Source of the DNA: Exobacillus caeni
GTDB lineage: Bacteria; Bacillota; Bacilli; Bacillales; Guptibacillaceae
Length of the DNA: 60,924 bases
Assembly (NCBI RefSeq): GCF_005747095.1
Contig: NZ_SWLG01000021.1
Coordinates: forward strand, 1 to 60,924
Direction of reading: 5' to 3'
Made by a program: the position numbers and the translations under genes. Numbering within the stretch: position 1 is the stretch's first letter; each line of letters begins with the position of its first letter. Below are positions 8,001 through 15,949 of this stretch, in pieces. A model generated the notes under the pieces. The model did not search any database. It had not been told where the DNA came from and saw only the letters and a list, made by a program, of their open reading frames with translations.

Positions 8001-9671
8001 GTGCGTGGTTCTACACCTGGTGTTGGATTGATTTCACCACCTCCACACCATGACATTTATTCAATCGAAGATCTTGCACAATTGATCCATGATCTTAAAA
8101 ACGCAAATCCATCAGCAAAGATAAGTGTAAAGCTGGTTGCGAAAGCTGGTGTTGGCACGATCGCTGCAGGAGTAGCAAAAGGCCTTGCTGATAAAATCCT
8201 TATCAGCGGATATGAGGGTGGAACAGGAGCCGCTGCAAGAACAAGTATTAAACACGCTGGTCTTCCATGGGAGCTTGGGCTTGCTGAAACGCATCAAACC
8301 TTGCTGCTAAACGACTTGCGCGACCGCGTGATGATTGAGGCTGATGGCAAGTTAATGACAGGGCGCGATGTCATCATGGCTTCATTACTTGGAGCCGAAG
8401 AATTCGGTTTCTCTACAGCACCCCTTGTAGTTCTTGGATGCGTTCTGATGAGAGCTTGCCACCTTGATACATGCCCTGTTGGAATTGCAACACAAAATCC
8501 GGAACTGAGAAAAAAATACATCGGCGACCCTCAACATGTTGTCAACTATTTAACTTTTATCGCTCAAGAAGTAAGAGAGTTAATGGCAGAACTAGGATTT
8601 AAAACGATCAATGAAATGGTTGGAAGAACAGATATATTAGAGGTAAGCGAAAGAACTAAAACACACTGGAAGGCAAAGGATCTTGACCTTTCATCTCTTC
8701 TTTATCAGCCAAAACTTCCGGAAAATGTTGGAAGATACTGTACGAAGGAACAGGACCATAAGCTTGACCAGTCTTTAGATATGAAAGCATTATTACCATA
8801 CTCCCGTCCAGCGCTTGAGGAACAAAAAGCAGTCAAGGGATCTTTCAAAATTTCAAATACGAATCGCGTTACTGGAACAATACTTGGTCATGAAATTACG
8901 AAGAGATACGGTGCGGAAGGACTTCCTGAAGACACGATTAACTTTGAATTCAAAGGGTCTGCTGGCCAGAGCTTCGGTGCCTTTGTCCCTAAAGGAGTTA
9001 CCTTAAACCTGAAAGGCGATGCCAACGATTATGTCGGAAAAGGATTGTCAGGAGGCAAGATTATCGTCCAGCCTTCTGAGGGAACTTCCATCGTTCCTGA
9101 ACAGAGTACGATCATAGGTAATGTTTCCTTTTTCGGTTCAACATCAGGTGAAGCATACATTCGCGGCCTTGCCGGAGAAAGATTCTGTGTCCGAAATAGT
9201 GGTGTCAAGGCAGTAGTCGAAGGGATCGGCGATAACGGTTGTGAATATATGACTGGCGGCCGGGCAATTATCCTTGGCAATGTTGGAAAGAACTTTGCTG
9301 CAGGTATGTCTGGTGGTATTGCATACGTCCTTGCTGAAAGTCCTGAACAGTTTAAACAAAGCTGTAATAAAGAAATGATTGCATTCGAACCATTGGATAA
9401 TTATGAAGAAATCGTTGAAGTGAAGAAAATGATTCAAAAACACGCAGATTATACAAACAGCCTAAAGGCAAATTATATACTTCATAACTGGAATGATATC
9501 GTACCGCAATTTGTAAAGGTCATTCCAAAAGAGTTTAGAAGAGTCAAAGAATCCATCGATAAGATGGAACAGCAAGGATATCGTCCTGAAGAAGCAGCGA
9601 TGCATGTATTCCAGCAAAACAAAAAAGAAAATTTACAAACAACTAAATCGAGTAATCTTGAGCCAGTATAA
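5064..9671 (+). CDS. gltA: Glutamate synthase (NADPH) large subunit
   Basis: The large subunit (called gltB in enterics), 1535 residues, transfers the glutamine amide to 2-oxoglutarate to make two glutamates. Domains in order: a class II glutamine amidotransferase whose catalytic Cys22 follows a short propeptide (NEHDACGIGLY), with HRGGQGSDPDTGDGAG after it; a central domain; the FMN-binding synthase domain (EGGEDPGRFTPDENGDLRRS, then SGYEGGTGA); the 3Fe-4S cysteines CxxxxxCxxxxC at residues 1126, 1132 and 1137; and a C-terminal beta-helix (KGLSGGKIIV, TGGRAIILG). The longer reading from 5040 is rejected because ATG 5064 follows GAGGGGTGACCGA. It is operonic with gltB, 13 bases downstream. 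Confidence 0.97.
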   Translation: MIKKEFPVKQGLYDPINEHDACGIGLYANIKGNSSHETVENGLEMLRNMEHRGGQGSDPDTGDGAGIMLQIPHEYFKQKCDFALPASQEYGIGMLFLPVEDSKRRYCEHIVEETIQNEGLQLLGWRDVPVNPTVIGESAQITQPFIRQVFIGKENSTSIDEFERKLYLVRKISEKRVAETEEIGTATFYFASLSNQTIVYKGMVTPEQVDDFYLDLSDPNFKSAFALVHSRFSTNTFPSWERAHPNRFLIHNGEINTLRGNVNWMLSREKMISSELFGDDISKITPIVNSDGSDSSMLDNALEFLTMAGYSLPHAAMMMIPEAWDKDDTMTDPKKAFYEYHSCLMEPWDGPTSIVFTDGRKIGAMLDRNGLRPARYYVTSDDHIIYASEAGVLEVPEENIIEKGRLAPGKMLFIDLEQGRIVPDDEVKEQVATEKPYRDWLEENLIQLNEIEEIDQAEIMKEERQLFKKQVAYGYTYEELTKNIAPMVTEGKDPVGSMGNDVPLAVLSNRPQLLFNYFKQLFAQVTNPPIDAIREESVTSTMTLLGAEHNLLNPGPEHSRRIRLETPIISNTELAGIKSLPLKAFQTKTLPILFDAAKGETELEIALHKLFKKADQAIEAGNKLLVLSDREMDEQYASIPVLLAVSGLHHHLVNNGSRSKVSIIVETGEARDVHHFAMLIGYGADAINPYLGIATINEMIKQELIPEMPLETAVRKYIAAATNGIVKVLSKMGISTIQSYRGAQIFEAIGVDQSVIDKYFTRTSSQIGGIKLDTIAKETLLRHKQGFNDHQYKDHVLDAGGELQWRSNGEYHAFNPKTIHTLQHAARRNDYSLYKRYSEMANTEQLAFIRNAFEFKKDREPVSIDEVESVESILKRFKTGAMSYGALSEEAHETLAIAMNRIGGKSNSGEGGEDPGRFTPDENGDLRRSAIKQVASGRFGVSSHYLTNADEIQIKMAQGAKPGEGGQLPGKKVYPWIAEVRGSTPGVGLISPPPHHDIYSIEDLAQLIHDLKNANPSAKISVKLVAKAGVGTIAAGVAKGLADKILISGYEGGTGAAARTSIKHAGLPWELGLAETHQTLLLNDLRDRVMIEADGKLMTGRDVIMASLLGAEEFGFSTAPLVVLGCVLMRACHLDTCPVGIATQNPELRKKYIGDPQHVVNYLTFIAQEVRELMAELGFKTINEMVGRTDILEVSERTKTHWKAKDLDLSSLLYQPKLPENVGRYCTKEQDHKLDQSLDMKALLPYSRPALEEQKAVKGSFKISNTNRVTGTILGHEITKRYGAEGLPEDTINFEFKGSAGQSFGAFVPKGVTLNLKGDANDYVGKGLSGGKIIVQPSEGTSIVPEQSTIIGNVSFFGSTSGEAYIRGLAGERFCVRNSGVKAVVEGIGDNGCEYMTGGRAIILGNVGKNFAAGMSGGIAYVLAESPEQFKQSCNKEMIAFEPLDNYEEIVEVKKMIQKHADYTNSLKANYILHNWNDIVPQFVKVIPKEFRRVKESIDKMEQQGYRPEEAAMHVFQQNKKENLQTTKSSNLEPV

Positions 9672-9684
9672 AAGGAGGTAGGTT

Positions 9685-11169
9685 ATGGGAAAGACAACAG
9701 GATTTATGGACTATGAACGTGAAGTGGCAGAAGAGCGAAATCCCAAAACTCGCCTTAAAGATTGGGAAGAATACCAAATTCCAATGAAAGAAGAAAAACT
9801 GCAAAAACAGGGGGCTCGCTGCATGGATTGCGGCACCCCGTTTTGCCACACTGGAATCGATGTAAACGGTAGCCCGTCAGGATGCCCGTTATATAATCTT
9901 ATTCCCGAATGGAATCACCTTGTTTACATGGGAAAATGGAAAGAAGCGCTTGATCGTTTAGTGAAGACAAATAACTTTCCTGAATTCACTGGAAGAGTTT
10001 GTCCTGCTCCGTGTGAAGGGTCTTGTACAGTAGCGATCAGTGACCCTGCTGTAGCGATCAAAAGTATTGAAAAAGCGATCATTGATAAAGGGTTTGAAGA
10101 AGGATGGATTGTTCCGAATCCGCCTGAAAAAAGAACCGGGAAAAAGGTTGCTGTTATCGGATCAGGGCCAGCGGGACTCGCCGCAGCTGATCAACTGAAT
10201 AAGGCAGGCCATGAAGTAACAGTTTATGAAAAAGCAGATCGTATCGGCGGACTTTTAATGTATGGAATTCCAAACATGAAACTGGAAAAACGAATTGTTG
10301 AACGGCGCATCAACCTGCTTAAGAAAGAAGGAATTACCTTTGTTCCAAACACGGAAGTTGGAAAAGACATTACACAGGATGAGCTGAAAGAAAAATTTGA
10401 TGCAACTATCCTTTGTACCGGCGCACAAAAACAGCGTGACTTGCCAATGAAGGGCAGAAATCTGAATGGTATCCATATCGCGATGGAATACCTTACTAAA
10501 AATACAAAGAGCCTGTTAGACTCTAATCTGGAAAACGGAGAATATATTTCTGCAGAAGGTAAAAATGTCATTGTTATAGGCGGAGGAGATACTGGCGCAG
10601 ACTGTGTTGCAACTGCATTACGCCATAAGTGTAAATCTATACACCAATTTGGTAAACACCCGCAGCTTCCTTATGAAAGAAACGAACAAAACATGTGGCC
10701 AGAATTTCCTCGGGTGTTTACATTGGATTATGCATATGAAGAAGCGACCGTTAGTCTTGGGAAAGATCCGCGTGAGTACTCTATTATGACAAAGAAATTT
10801 GTTGGTGATGAAAATGGCCAGGTAAAAGAACTTCATACAGTTCAAATCGAAAAATATACAGATGACAACGGGAATGTCTTTACAAAAGAAATACCCGGAA
10901 CAGAGAAGGTTTGGCCAGTTGATCTTGTTCTAATCGCGATCGGTTTTACCGGTCCAGAACAAGAAGTTGTCGAGCACTTTAGCCTGGAGCAGGATGAAAG
11001 AAATAACGTTAAAGCTGAATTCGATAAGTACACTACAAATGTAGAAGGCGTATTTGCTGCCGGAGATGTTCGAAGAGGTCAAAGCTTGATTGTCTGGGCG
11101 ATCAATGAAGGCCGTGGAGCAGCAAGAGAAGTAGATCGTTTTTTGATGGGTGAAACAGTCCTTCCATAA
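9685..11169 (+). CDS. gltB: Glutamate synthase small subunit
   Basis: The small subunit (gltD in enterics), 494 residues, takes electrons from NADPH via FAD and passes them through Fe-S clusters to the large subunit. N-terminal cysteines CMDCGTPFCH, GCPLYN and CPAPCEGSC bind the 4Fe-4S clusters. The FAD Rossmann motif is GSGPAGLAAADQL (around residue 157) and the NADPH motif is GGGDTGADCV (around 297). It ends with AAGDVRRGQSLIVWAINEGR, the usual FAD contact region. AAAGGAGGTAGGTT gives a strong start directly after gltA, so the two subunits are co-expressed. A terminator follows. Confidence 0.97.
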   Translation: MGKTTGFMDYEREVAEERNPKTRLKDWEEYQIPMKEEKLQKQGARCMDCGTPFCHTGIDVNGSPSGCPLYNLIPEWNHLVYMGKWKEALDRLVKTNNFPEFTGRVCPAPCEGSCTVAISDPAVAIKSIEKAIIDKGFEEGWIVPNPPEKRTGKKVAVIGSGPAGLAAADQLNKAGHEVTVYEKADRIGGLLMYGIPNMKLEKRIVERRINLLKKEGITFVPNTEVGKDITQDELKEKFDATILCTGAQKQRDLPMKGRNLNGIHIAMEYLTKNTKSLLDSNLENGEYISAEGKNVIVIGGGDTGADCVATALRHKCKSIHQFGKHPQLPYERNEQNMWPEFPRVFTLDYAYEEATVSLGKDPREYSIMTKKFVGDENGQVKELHTVQIEKYTDDNGNVFTKEIPGTEKVWPVDLVLIAIGFTGPEQEVVEHFSLEQDERNNVKAEFDKYTTNVEGVFAAGDVRRGQSLIVWAINEGRGAAREVDRFLMGETVLP

Positions 11170-11175
11170 AAGGAA

Positions 11176-11204
11176 AGAGGTTCAGAGATATTCTCTGGAC
11201 CTCT
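11176..11204. terminator. Terminator after gltB
   Basis: AGAGGTTCAGAGA pairs with TCTCTGGACCTCT, followed by ATTTTGTG. It overlaps the last codons of the convergent CorA-type gene. Confidence 0.75.
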
Positions 11205-12135
11205 ATTTTGTGTATGAATTTTTTTTTCGGCCGCGTAAAATGTTTCCTGTCCATCCTTTTTTATGGAGCCAGCCAAAAATAATTCCAGAACTTGTTACGA
11301 TAGTAATTAAAGCAAATAAGTAACCCCACTTCCAATCGAGTTCCGGCATGTATTTAAAGTTCATTCCCCATAACGCTCCTAAAGCGGATATAGGGGTTAT
11401 CAATACAGTGAAAACTGTCAGGGTTTTCATAATCTCGTTACCACGATATGAGACTAATCCATTATTCAAGTCTCTAAGAGTATCAAGGTCTTTTTCATAG
11501 TTTTTGTTCAAAAGATCGAGCCGTTGTATCCTTTTTTGAATATACTTAAATTCCTGTGTGTCATCTATTTGATCTAGAAACGCTTCCTGCAGAGCAATCT
11601 GCAAATCTTTTAAAGCTGCATTTAAATCATCCCATTTAAGCAGTTTAAAACGAAACTTATAGATTTGGTCAAGATGATTTGCACGTTTGTTTTGACTAAT
11701 TTTTTCATGCATTAGCTTAATATGTTCCCCTGTCGGATGCAACTCGATTAAAAAGCTGTTTAATATCTCACCAATAATTCGCAAGAAACCTTTTGGTGCG
11801 GTATCAGTAAAGTCCATTTCTTTAATCATTGATTTCTTATCGATTGTTTTTACCTTTGAAAAATCCATACCTACTGTTATGAGCAGGTTATTTTCAATAT
11901 AAACATAAACAATGTTGTTTTTTTCCTTATCTGCGTAATTTATATGCAAAGAGCCATACATAACTGCATTTCTCTGTCCCGGAAAGTCGACATGGGAAAC
12001 GATTTCCCTTTGGTTCTGTACTTTTTTTATCCATTCCGGAACATTCTCTCTCATCAATAAATTTTTTTCCTGTTCAACCTGGTCAACATGATCAAAATCA
12101 TACCATTCCCAGTGAGTAAAGTTATATCTCATCAT
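11203..12135 (-). CDS. CorA family divalent cation transporter
   Basis: Magnesium (or cobalt/nickel) channel-type transporter of 310 residues. A large acidic and coiled-coil cytoplasmic N-terminal region ends in a long helix (about 190-240, YIQKRIQRLDLLNKNYEKDL). Two C-terminal membrane helices follow, the first closed by the family selectivity motif GMNF, extended as GMNFKYMPEL, the second starting near WGYLFALITIV. A basic tail (LRGRKKNSYTK) follows. It is expected to act as a pentamer. ATG 12135 sits behind AAGGAGCG. It resembles the B. subtilis YfjQ branch, but no gene symbol is assigned. No M-box or other Mg riboswitch is visible upstream. Confidence 0.9.
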   Translation of the reverse strand: MMRYNFTHWEWYDFDHVDQVEQEKNLLMRENVPEWIKKVQNQREIVSHVDFPGQRNAVMYGSLHINYADKEKNNIVYVYIENNLLITVGMDFSKVKTIDKKSMIKEMDFTDTAPKGFLRIIGEILNSFLIELHPTGEHIKLMHEKISQNKRANHLDQIYKFRFKLLKWDDLNAALKDLQIALQEAFLDQIDDTQEFKYIQKRIQRLDLLNKNYEKDLDTLRDLNNGLVSYRGNEIMKTLTVFTVLITPISALGALWGMNFKYMPELDWKWGYLFALITIVTSSGIIFGWLHKKGWTGNILRGRKKNSYTK

Positions 12136-12342
12136 ATACTAACGCTCCTTAAAACTTTTAACTGTTAGTACTTTTTTCCCTGACATGAATAAAAGCAAAC
12201 TTTCTTTCTATAAATAGAAGTTTTTCCGTTTCTGTAACTCCGAATTATTCTGATACCGGCCAGTTTAAAGGACGGCTCTGATGCTTTTTAAAGATAAATA
12301 TATGTTTAATCTCTCCTAATACTTAATAGAAAGCAAACTGTT

Positions 12343-12370
12343 TTAACAATCCTCATTTCTTTAGTATTCT
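12343..12370 (+). promoter_or_regulatory. Candidate sigma-A promoter of the copper chaperone gene
   Basis: TTAACA and TATTCT are separated by 16 bp, about 40 bases upstream of the start. No CsoR-type GC-rich palindrome is recognised, and the 17-bp box found before the neighbouring copper genes is absent here. Confidence 0.4.
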
Positions 12371-12409
12371 GAAAGGGTAATAAGATTTCTAATATCGGGA
12401 GGTTAGATG

Positions 12410-12619
12410 ATGGAAAATATTACGCTTCAGATTGAAGGAATGACGTGCGGACATTGTAAGCAAGCTGTAACCAACTCATTACAGGAATTAAACGGAGTTG
12501 AAAATGTCCAAGTGAATCTTGAGCAAAACAACGCAGAGGTTACTTATAATCCGAATCAAGTTTCACTAGAACAGATGAAAGAAGCTGTTGAAGAACAGGG
12601 ATATGATGTTAAAAATTAG
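12410..12619 (+). CDS. copZ: Copper chaperone CopZ-like, heavy-metal-associated domain
   Basis: A 69-residue single HMA domain protein. GMTCGHC binds Cu(I), and the rest follows the ferredoxin-like fold (VNLEQNNAEVTY, then EAVEEQGYDV). Such chaperones carry cuprous ion to CopA-type ATPases or copper sensors. Two adjacent ATGs exist at 12407 and 12410. GGGAGG ends at 12402, giving 4 or 7 bases of spacing, so the second is preferred. Usually copZ sits beside csoR and copA; neither is in this window. Instead it opens the stretch that holds the other copper-type genes. Confidence 0.88.
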   Translation: MENITLQIEGMTCGHCKQAVTNSLQELNGVENVQVNLEQNNAEVTYNPNQVSLEQMKEAVEEQGYDVKN

Positions 12620-12645
12620 GATATTATAGTGAATGAGAAAATAGT

Positions 12646-12679
12646 AAGAGGCCGGGATTAAAATCGGTCTCTTTTTTTT
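12646..12679 (+). terminator. Terminator after copZ
   Basis: AAGAGGCCG pairs (one G-U) with CGGTCTCTT and is followed by a run of eight T. Confidence 0.8.
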
Positions 12680-12710
12680 ATTTAATATTTCACAATCTAT
12701 TCTTAAGTTC

Positions 12711-12742
12711 TGCACGATTTCTCGAAAAAAAAGGATTACCTT
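12711..12742 (+). promoter_or_regulatory. Copper-module box 1 with -10 hexamer (diverged copy)
   Basis: TGCACGATTTCTCGAAA matches the boxes at 14474 and 17695 at 13 of 17 positions. It is followed after exactly 9 bp by TACCTT, which occupies the -10 position. No -35 consensus is present, which suits an activator-dependent promoter. Confidence 0.5.
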
Positions 12743-12772
12743 AAAGATAGAAAAAGAAAGGGAGTTGATCAA

Positions 12773-13039
12773 ATGAAAAAGAATATGATCGTTATTTTAG
12801 CAACATTATTGTTTGTGATAGGTCCAGGGAATGCAGCCCTTGCACATGGTAATCCAGGAAACAATAACGTTAATTTTGGTCAAGCTCAAAAGTATATGCA
12901 AGAAATGCACCCTGGGATGACAAAACAGGAAGTAAAGGAAATGTACAACACTTGCCACGGGACTAATGGAGCGGCACCAAGCAATAATTTTCAAGAAATG
13001 GGCGAGCACATGAACGGTGGGATGATGTACCAACAATAA
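12773..13039 (+). CDS. Small secreted Met/His-rich protein, probable copper binding
   Basis: An 88-residue protein. An N-terminal signal peptide (MKKNMIVILATLLFVIGPGN) has a cleavage site near ALAHG. The mature part is rich in potential copper ligands: HGNPGNNN, QEMHPGMTKQEVKEM, a single cysteine in NTCHGTNG, and a tail GEHMNGGMMYQQ. No named family is recognised. The Met/His clusters, export signal and surrounding genes suggest extracytoplasmic copper binding. GGGAGTTGATCAA precedes the ATG. The next gene starts 21 bases downstream, so the two form an operon under box 1. Confidence 0.75.
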   Translation: MKKNMIVILATLLFVIGPGNAALAHGNPGNNNVNFGQAQKYMQEMHPGMTKQEVKEMYNTCHGTNGAAPSNNFQEMGEHMNGGMMYQQ

Positions 13040-13059
13040 TTTTTAAGAGGTGATCAGCC

Positions 13060-13194
13060 ATGATGGGTGGTTATGGCGGCATGATGGGCGGCTACGGAAT
13101 GGGAATGGGATTTGGGCTCTTCGCCTGGTTGATTAACATTCTAGCAATAGGCGTTGTTGTTTATTTCGCAGTAAAACTTGCAATGAAAAATTAA
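13060..13194 (+). CDS. 44-residue Gly/Met-rich single-pass membrane peptide
   Basis: A very short gene. The N-terminal 18 residues are almost only Met, Gly and Tyr (MMGGYGGMMGGYGMGMGFG). One membrane helix follows (LFAWLINILAIGVVVYFAV), then a short basic end (KLAMKN). AAGAGGTGATCAGCC lies before the double ATG. It follows the secreted Met/His-rich gene directly and ends 12 bases before a terminator. Met-rich exposed segments are typical Cu(I) ligands, so a role in copper capture or docking at the membrane is a reasonable inference; no family is recognised. Confidence 0.7.
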   Translation: MMGGYGGMMGGYGMGMGFGLFAWLINILAIGVVVYFAVKLAMKN

Positions 13195-13205
13195 TGGTAT
13201 ACCCG

Positions 13206-13236
13206 AAAAAAGAGTTGATTCTATCAACTCTTTTTT
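13206..13236. terminator. Bidirectional terminator
   Basis: AGAGTTGAT and ATCAACTCT form a perfect stem, with A-run on the left and T-run on the right. It separates the Gly/Met-rich peptide gene from the convergent YIEGIA pair. Confidence 0.85.
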
Positions 13237-13259
13237 CAACTGGATTAAAGGTGGCGAAG

Positions 13260-13466
13260 TTATATTCGAATAACCATATAATCGCCATTGGTTAATTTAA
13301 CAACATCGGCTTTCAGCCCCTTGGCGATATCCCTTGTCATTGTCTTAAGGTCTTTTTCATTTTCTGCATAAAGGCATAGAACCCCTCCTGCAATTATTCT
13401 CTCTTTATTAAGAGTTAAATAAGCGAATATCTCATAAGAAGGTTTCGTTGACGCTTCTCTGCCCAT
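13260..13466 (-). CDS. Small YIEGIA-associated protein (YphE-like)
   Basis: A 68-residue cytoplasmic protein with a compact alpha/beta pattern (EIFAYLTLNKERIIAGGVLCL, then ADVVKLTNGDYMVIRI). It is encoded immediately after a YIEGIA membrane protein. The stop of the first gene and the start of this one overlap by one base (TAATG), so translation is coupled. The same gene pair is conserved in Bacillaceae (B. subtilis yphB/yphE, from memory), where the small partner is described as a capping subunit for YIEGIA. The biochemical role is unknown to me. Confidence 0.7.
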   Translation of the reverse strand: MGREASTKPSYEIFAYLTLNKERIIAGGVLCLYAENEKDLKTMTRDIAKGLKADVVKLTNGDYMVIRI

Positions 13467-14374
13467 TATTTTTTCCCTCCCATGTTTGTCTTCATAACAG
13501 AATGTGATTTTTTCACACTTTCAAGAAGCGGGCATTTCTTAACGACTTCAATCAAGGCATCCTGATCCTTTTTTAGAGGAACAAGAGCTATGACAACACG
13601 TCCTTTCTCATAATCCTTTCTGGTAAAATGATATCTTTTAACACCAAGTGCCCTTGTAGCTTCAAACAACGCTGCCTGTCTTTGTCCAAAATTATCCAGA
13701 TTAATTCTGAAGTGGCTCTCTCTTGGATATATGACCACTGCCATACCTTCTTCACTTATAAGCTTTTCAGCGTTGTCGGTCCCAAGCAGGTTACTTACAT
13801 AAATATCGTCAACAAACAATTCTGAGTCCTTAACCTCAACTGTTCCTGTTCTGACATCTGCAATGTCGCCAATTGTTTTTCCTTTTGAGAATCGAATTAG
13901 AAAATAAAGCGAGAAAAAACCTGCAGTAATTCCCAATAGAAGCGAAACCCATTTATTTATTGGGGTGAAGTTGGAAAGTATGTGAATGACTATTGATGTT
14001 AGCAAAGCAGTTACTAAAGCCATGTAATTTCTAGCTTCGAAGGTTTTAGCAATGCCGTCAATATAAGCACTTCCTCGATATGTATATTCTGTTTGCTCAA
14101 GACTTTCGAGACTTTCTTTTTCTGTTTTTCTTACATCCCGAAACTGCTGGATTGCAAGCGTAAGAAAAGTAACAGCAACAAAGTTTTTACTTAATAATGC
14201 CGGTAATGCAACCGCACCAAGAGAAGCTGCTACAAAGCCTGTAATCAAATGGATCATATAACCGTTTGGATAACTTGGGTATTGCCTGAAATCTTCTTTC
14301 AAGCTTATTCCTCTTGATACAAATCCCACAAATATCGAGGTAACGATAACCGTGATATCAAAAGAGCCCAGCAT
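13466..14374 (-). CDS. YIEGIA family membrane protein (YphB-like)
   Basis: A 302-residue membrane protein. The family motif appears as AYIDGIAKTFEARNY at about residues 113-127. Hydrophobic helices lie near 5-20, 40-75 and 130-175. The C-terminal third is a soluble domain (GTVEVKDSELFVDDIYVSN, then EEGMAVVIYPRESHFRINLD). The family is found in spore-forming Bacillaceae with a small partner encoded next to it, as here. Function is not established to my knowledge. It interrupts the copper module on the opposite strand and shares a divergent region with the sensor kinase gene. Confidence 0.8.
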   Translation of the reverse strand: MLGSFDITVIVTSIFVGFVSRGISLKEDFRQYPSYPNGYMIHLITGFVAASLGAVALPALLSKNFVAVTFLTLAIQQFRDVRKTEKESLESLEQTEYTYRGSAYIDGIAKTFEARNYMALVTALLTSIVIHILSNFTPINKWVSLLLGITAGFFSLYFLIRFSKGKTIGDIADVRTGTVEVKDSELFVDDIYVSNLLGTDNAEKLISEEGMAVVIYPRESHFRINLDNFGQRQAALFEATRALGVKRYHFTRKDYEKGRVVIALVPLKKDQDALIEVVKKCPLLESVKKSHSVMKTNMGGKK

Positions 14375-14473
14375 TATAACATCCCTCCGATGCCTTAGAA
14401 GTTTTAAGTGCTATAATGAGTTCGTAGTATGTTAAGGTTTCCTTAATTAGGAAAATCATTCATATTTAGCATC

Positions 14474-14505
14474 TGCACAGTTTCTTCAAAAATGTAAGAT
14501 ATAGT
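14474..14505 (+). promoter_or_regulatory. Copper-module box 2 with -10 hexamer
   Basis: TGCACAGTTTCTTCAAA (14474-14490), then 9 bp, then TATAGT (14500-14505), 37 bp before the sensor kinase start. It is identical to box 3 at 16 of 17 positions with the same spacing, and suggests autoregulation of the two-component system. Confidence 0.6.
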
Positions 14506-14542
14506 GATGAAGTCATAGTGTATCCAAAAAACTGGAGGACTT

Positions 14543-15949
14543 ATGTTCAATAAAATCTCATTCAAACTGGGTGTACTGTTTTTGTCTATCTTTTTTGTTT
14601 TAGAGGGCATTCTTTTTGTCTTTCTCTATTCTGGCTTTTTATTTGAACGGATGCAGGCTGAGACAGATGCCTTGCTGTCAAGAGGCAACAGTCACAGGGA
14701 TGTTCTAATTAATCATTTTGACAGGCCAACGATCGACCATGTAGCTTTAATGGAATCAGAAGCCGAAACAATGGTAGTTATTACAGATCAATCTAAAAAT
14801 GTTCTTGCATATTCTAATCCTTTGAACTCAAAAATGACGGAGATCATTAATCAAGAACAGAACATAAATAAACAGGGATTGGTTGTGAAAGGTAACTGGG
14901 AGGCTGAACCTTATTTGGCTACCGTTTCACCTATTATTCAGGATCAAGGTGTTAAAGGCTATGTCTATATGTTTTTAGATACTAATTCTATAAGAGAAGT
15001 CAGGGATAACCTGGCGTACCAATTTCTCATTGTTGGTGCTTTAGCGATAATAATTTCATTGGTAACAGTCTTTTTTCTTTCTCGGTTCCTTGCTGATCCT
15101 CTCATCAAAATGAAAGAGGCAACGAAAAAGCTCAGTAGGGGAAAGCATGATGTGCAGCTAGCGAGTAACCGTAGCGACGAATTAGGAGAGCTGGCAAGAT
15201 CTATTCAAACTTTGTCTGATGATTTATATCGATTGAAAAATGAAAGAACGGATTTTTTGGCGAGCATTTCCCATGAATTACGAACTCCGTTAACTTACTT
15301 AAAAGGCTATGCAGACATTGCCCAAAGGCCTTTGATTACGGCAGAAGAAAGAGGGAGATATCTATCGATCATCCAGGAAGAATCCGGTCATATCGCTAAT
15401 CTCGTGAAAGACCTGTTTGAAATGGCAAAGATGGACCAGCATGGTTTCAAGATTGAAAAACAAGAGGTTAATCTATGTAGCCTTTTGCAGCTGGTGATTA
15501 GTAAAATCAAGCCAGCGTATGATGAAAAAGAGGTAAGATTACATGTAGAGTGCAAAGATTACTATAAGGTGAACGTAGACCCTGAAAGATTTGAGCAGGT
15601 CATTCTTAATTTACTGGACAATTCACTTCATTTTACTGCTCCATACAAGCGAGTAAAAGTTAACGTTGAAGAAAGGTCTGAAAATCTTAGCTTTTCAGTC
15701 ATTGATGAAGGGGAAGGGATTCCTGAAAAAGACCTTCCATATATTTGGGACAGGCTTTATCGAGTGGATAAATCCAGAAGTAGAAAATATGGCGGATCTG
15801 GATTGGGGTTGTCCATAGCTAAAGAAATCGTTGAAAAGCATGGGGGAACAATAGAAGCAAAAAGCGAGATAGGATTAGGAACAGAGATTACAATCCTTCT
15901 TCCTGGAAAGGATGTTTCGATTGAAAAAGGTACTGATCGTCGACGATGA
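14543..15949 (+). CDS. Membrane sensor histidine kinase
   Basis: A 468-residue class I sensor kinase. Helix 1 spans about 9-32, an extracytoplasmic domain 33-158, helix 2 about 159-182, then a HAMP linker (183-235). The HisKA motif SISHELRTPLTY places the phospho-accepting His at 244. The ATPase part carries NLLDNS (N box), DEGEGIPE (G1), WDRLYRVDKS (F box) and GGSGLGLSIAKEI (G2). The sensor domain is of unknown ligand. The paired regulator overlaps its 3' end. Context (copper chaperone, multicopper oxidase, copper storage protein) suggests copper or a related envelope signal; this is inference. No close orthologue symbol is claimed. Confidence 0.92.
   Translation: MFNKISFKLGVLFLSIFFVLEGILFVFLYSGFLFERMQAETDALLSRGNSHRDVLINHFDRPTIDHVALMESEAETMVVITDQSKNVLAYSNPLNSKMTEIINQEQNINKQGLVVKGNWEAEPYLATVSPIIQDQGVKGYVYMFLDTNSIREVRDNLAYQFLIVGALAIIISLVTVFFLSRFLADPLIKMKEATKKLSRGKHDVQLASNRSDELGELARSIQTLSDDLYRLKNERTDFLASISHELRTPLTYLKGYADIAQRPLITAEERGRYLSIIQEESGHIANLVKDLFEMAKMDQHGFKIEKQEVNLCSLLQLVISKIKPAYDEKEVRLHVECKDYYKVNVDPERFEQVILNLLDNSLHFTAPYKRVKVNVEERSENLSFSVIDEGEGIPEKDLPYIWDRLYRVDKSRSRKYGGSGLGLSIAKEIVEKHGGTIEAKSEIGLGTEITILLPGKDVSIEKGTDRRR

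Noticed and set aside
12136-12342. Magnesium (M-box) riboswitch before the CorA-type gene
   Set aside because: No conserved M-box helices or sequence could be recognised in the short region upstream of the start.
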